In this document: positions 61,186-64,000 of the stretch, piece by piece
How positions within the stretch are numbered: position 1 is the first letter of the stretch
Layout of the letters: each line of letters opens with the position of its first letter
NCBI GenBank assembly: GCA_008828725.1
Contig: MEHQ01000815.1
Coordinates: 171,760 to 235,759, forward strand
Direction of reading: 5' to 3'
Origin: Saccharina japonica
Taxonomy: Eukaryota > Sar > Phaeophyceae > Laminariales > Laminariaceae
Length of the DNA: 64,000 nt
The notes under the pieces: model-generated
What the model saw: only the letters and a program-made list of their open reading frames with translations
Databases searched by the model: none
What the model was told of the DNA's origin: nothing
Position numbers and translations under genes: made by a program

Positions 61186-62408
61186 CGACCCTTCGATCGA
61201 GGTAACAAATAATAATGAATGTTAGCCATCGAAACTAGTTACTCAGCCAACTTGGTCTAACGTAACGTGCTCGTGCTGGATACTTAAGGCACCTAACGTC
61301 ATGTATATACGGTAGCATGCTTACCATAATGTTATCTCGACAACTCCCACTGTTTCTACTCCGTGTACTTTACTTGCCTGCATATTTTTCGTGTGGTATC
61401 CGTTGATACGTCCAACAAAGGTTACCTTACTCCTTTGCCGCGCCCCAACAACATCAACCGTTCCTGCTTTGCTTACGACGGGTGATCAGTCCTTCTACAG
61501 CTAACGCAATACCTACTACGCGTAACCTAGCAACGTAAAGGCATAATGTTATAACAGGTTTGAACCAAGGGCGAGCGTACAAACCGTACACAATCACAGA
61601 CAGACCTTGGGACCCACACAGTTCTCACAATACATATGCCAGACAGGCATACTCGATACGATAATACTCCGTACGCTTATTACTACAACAACGTTATCGG
61701 CCGAATGTTTTACTTTTGAAAGGATGCCAGTCGAACACCAGTCCTAGCCATCACACGTTTGCTTCTGAAACACATTCCATACTACCATGGTATTATACTT
61801 CCCAAAGGGTGGATGAACAGTTGAAAACAGGTTTGTGTTAGAGAGAGGCGAAATGTACAATACAATACTGCAAAACTCCGCAACTGCATCTCAAGAATAA
61901 TCAATATTTCAAGGACCAGTTCGTTGACCAAGAAACATAGCTACTAGCAGGCTACCACATTTCTGTCCGCCCCGTACAAAGAAGACGTGTGGCACTGCTA
62001 CTCAACAAATCTTGCTACCAAGCTGGTGCGACCCCAGGCGAAGTAGATGTCCTCCTCCCGATGGTCCAGATGGTGATGGAGCAGCGGCCCCAGGAACGAT
62101 GTCCCAGCAGCCCCAACCCATGATGATGCGGTAATCCCAGAAAACGTTCTCCCCCGATGATCCATAATATGTTATGCTGTGGACCGATCCGGAAATACGT
62201 CTCTCCGGCGCCCCCACGATAATTATGTGGCGGTTCCGGAAACTACGTCCCGGTCAATACCACGATGTGGGACCCCGGGCGATGCGATGCTCCAGCGGTC
62301 CACGACGATGCTGATAATAATAATGACTATAGCGACCCCAGTCATTGATGATGATGCTACAGCGATCCCAGTCAATGATGGTCCTTGCTGCGGGGGATAA
62401 AGCGCCTC

Positions 62409-62684
62409 TTACAACTGGAAGCCGACGTCGAAGTTGTCGTCGAAGTTGATGGCCAGCCTGTCGTCGTTCTCAGAGGGAAGGAAGTGCGCGCCGAAGACAG
62501 CAGCAAAAACAAAACCACCGTCCTTCAGGCGTGACGCTCCCTGCTTGTAGCAGTCTGCGTCGTTGTGCGAAGTGGTCTTGTGAAGCGAGCACCACTTCTT
62601 CGTAGTGTCCCTTGCCGACCCTCCAGACTTCGTGCTCTTCCCCGTAGAACCGTTGTTCTGCTTGTCGTTGGTCTTGCCGGGCAT
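62409..62684 (-). CDS. C-terminal Gag fragment with CxxxH...HxxxxC finger, element B
   Basis: 91 codons from an ATG at 62,684. It begins MPGKTNDKQNNGSTGK and includes KKWCSLHKTTSHNDADCY, a Cys/His finger of a type seen in Copia-like Gag-Pol of stramenopiles (from memory). In autonomous relatives such a segment leads into protease, but here it ends at 62,409 and is followed by non-coding DNA. It lies in a different frame from the main Gag body. Confidence 0.6.
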   Translation of the reverse strand: MPGKTNDKQNNGSTGKSTKSGGSARDTTKKWCSLHKTTSHNDADCYKQGASRLKDGGFVFAAVFGAHFLPSENDDRLAINFDDNFDVGFQL

Positions 62685-62745
62685 GACACAACCGCTTTTG
62701 TAGTGCCCCTATTGACCGCAGTTGTGGAAGTTGATGATGTTGGGA

Positions 62746-63540
62746 TCAGCTGCGGACTCCACCGACATGGTCACGCCACGTCCCGCGATCCCCCGCCCTT
62801 ACCCTTGTTGCGCGACAGGTCATCCGGGTAAAGATGGCGCTTAGTGCCTGGATCTTCGGTAGGTGAAATTTAGGGTCCTTGTAGGTGGACAGCTTGATGT
62901 CCCTGTACTTGTCCGGGAGGCCTTGCACCATGATGTCCTTAAAGTGCCGCTTAGTGACGGGTTCTTTCACCGTCGCCAGCCGACTGAGCAGACGTTTGGC
63001 CTGTTGTATGTAGTGGTCCGGATCTTCATCCGGTTCCATAGTTGTGGCCGCGAGCGCCACCTGCAATGCGCGAATGGTTTCGTTAGTGACCCTGAGATAC
63101 TTGTCCCCCAGTTCCTTAATCGACCTCTGGCCATCTCCACGAGTCCTGCGTTCGTCGTATGCGTGGATAGCCACCAAGCGACCCGCTGCCTTGTCCGTGA
63201 CTAGGTACAAGATCCCATAAAGATCCTGGTCGGCGCGGTCGAACACAGCCTGGCGCTGTTGAACGGCTCTTCCAGGAGTGTCTAGCAACCCGGTTGTGAA
63301 CAGCAGTGCAGGTGAAATAACCTCCCCCGTGTCTGCACCGTCCGTACCCTCATTTTTTGTTTCCTCTGTAGGCCCGGTCTGTCCTTCCATCACGGCAAAT
63401 GTGTCTGGGCGTTGCATACTGAGTATGAAGCCTGTCTTCTTATCCCACTCGCTGAAGTCCTCGGGTTTCTCTCCGTTAAACGGCTTGATTTCCCTCATGA
63501 CGTTCATGAGGTTGCCGGTGTTGGTGGTGGAGTCTCCCAT
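62746..63540 (-). CDS. gag: Copia-type Gag (UBN2-like), element B
   Basis: Capsid-like protein of the retroelement, 264 residues from the ATG at 63,540 (MGDSTTNTGNLMNVM). The frame is open a further 83 codons upstream, but that part is leader-like. Recognisable Copia Gag features are IKPFNGEKPEDFSEWDKK near the N-terminus, LGDKYL, MEPDEDPDHYI, LLSRL and QGLPDKYRDIKLS, in the usual order. The frame ends just after the conserved region. The next stretch of DNA contains a relic of a CCHC knuckle (NCGQ, stop, GHYKSGC), and the zinc-finger part continues in another frame at 62,409-62,684. The Gag is therefore not intact end to end, unless frameshifting or splicing joins the parts. Confidence 0.75.
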   Translation of the reverse strand: MGDSTTNTGNLMNVMREIKPFNGEKPEDFSEWDKKTGFILSMQRPDTFAVMEGQTGPTEETKNEGTDGADTGEVISPALLFTTGLLDTPGRAVQQRQAVFDRADQDLYGILYLVTDKAAGRLVAIHAYDERRTRGDGQRSIKELGDKYLRVTNETIRALQVALAATTMEPDEDPDHYIQQAKRLLSRLATVKEPVTKRHFKDIMVQGLPDKYRDIKLSTYKDPKFHLPKIQALSAIFTRMTCRATRVRAGDRGTWRDHVGGVRS

Positions 63541-63860
63541 ACTCGCAGTCCGTCGTACATATGTAGAGGATGCCGTAGTACGACGCCTCCGAGAAGGAAT
63601 AGCAGGCCCCTGTAGAAGAACGAGTATGATACGTAACGGCGCAGCAGCTCCAGATGATGGTGATCCTGTCAGCTCTGCCGGAATGTTGACGTTGTTCTTC
63701 GTAGCAGCAGTTGGTCCCAGACAGATGACGATGATCTTCCTAGCGATGCGGAGTAACTCGCTGCTGTATGTACGACGAGTATGTAGCAACTTGGACCTCA
63801 GGTGTAGTCGTTAGTTGACGTACCGGATGGGCCGCAGCTCTACGCGAAGCGCCAACACGT

Positions 63861-63874
63861 CGAGGCTCATAACC
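63861..63874 (-). promoter_or_regulatory. Primer-binding site of element B
   Basis: Identical to the 14 bases inside the 5' LTR of element A. Confidence 0.6.
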
Positions 63875-64000
63875 TGTTAGCGGGTATGACCGCATGTGAC
63901 AATGTGGTGGACGTGCTAGTCCAAAGGCTTGGCTGGAGCCGCTGCGAAGCGTGCTCGTCAGCTTCGCTCAGAAGAAAAGTGTTATGTTGAAAAGATGGCG
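63875..64000 (-). repeat. 5' LTR of element B, truncated by window
   Basis: Starts TGTTAGCGGG immediately after the primer-binding-site sequence and follows 19,975 onward until the window ends. Confidence 0.8.

Larger units (their letters stand above)
35979..64000. repeat. Segmental duplication, copy B (continues beyond window)
   Basis: Direct-orientation partner of 1-20,100. It is longer because of insertions at 37,341-37,557, ~37,720-39,050, 40,154-40,601, ~40,750-42,060, 42,598-43,130, 51,006-52,730, 53,210-54,722 and ~57,290-59,390. Confidence 0.92.
60556..64000 (-). mobile_element. Gag-only LTR retrotransposon, copy B (cut by window end)
   Basis: This is the direct counterpart of the copy A element, with the same left flank (ATAATAG), so it was duplicated with the segment and not inserted independently. 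The left LTR is 60,556-61,185. The right LTR starts at 63,875 and leaves the window. The gag is better preserved than in copy A. Confidence 0.82.

Overview
This window looks like nuclear DNA of a photosynthetic stramenopile, and a brown alga (Ectocarpus-like) is my best guess. The reasons are a gene with small exons and 0.5-2.9 kb introns, a secreted leishmanolysin-type metalloprotease joined to an EGF module, Copia-type Gag with a CxxxH...HxxxxC finger, interstitial TTAGGG-type repeats, and very dense microsatellites and interspersed repeats. The organism is inferred; nothing here fixes the species. Real coding content is small. Most open frames are by-products of low-complexity or repeated DNA.

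Layout. The window is two direct copies of one large segment around a unique spacer. Copy A is about 1-20,100 and copy B is about 35,980-64,000, still homologous at the window edge. Both copies have the same order: (1) a gene on the minus strand for a secreted, eight-cysteine, Ser/Asp-repeat protein (1-845 partial; 35,979-37,220); (2) repeat-rich DNA with a 2 kb element with long inverted arms; (3) two arrays of a palindromic GGAAGCTTCC repeat; (4) a dimeric satellite of about 420 bp; (5) a SINE-like repeat; (6) a gag-only LTR retrotransposon on the minus strand (16,574-20,606; 60,556 to beyond 64,000). Because both copies are present, each one serves as the empty-site control for insertions in the other. 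This reveals a TA-flanked MITE, a 1.5 kb hAT-like element, a TIR element at 40,154, insertions of a G-run-associated short repeat, and an 842-bp tandem duplication present only in A.

Spacer (about 20,607-35,978). On the minus strand I could chain seven exons (34,867 down to 24,759) by splice sites, phase and protein family pattern into one gene: an EGF module followed by an M8/leishmanolysin-like zinc peptidase. It has HEMGH and a third ligand His, but Ser where the Met-turn methionine is expected. The upstream signal-peptide exon was not found. Its introns hold minisatellites, hairpins and repeat copies.

The likely novelties are the short repeat that always abuts poly-G and has a covarying hairpin, the gag-only retroelement with a primer site matching a tRNA-Met anticodon arm, the palindromic array, and a telomere-repeat/CCGCGGG mosaic. 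The sequence also has assembly scars: an N gap with the same sequence on both sides, and indel-rich stretches.
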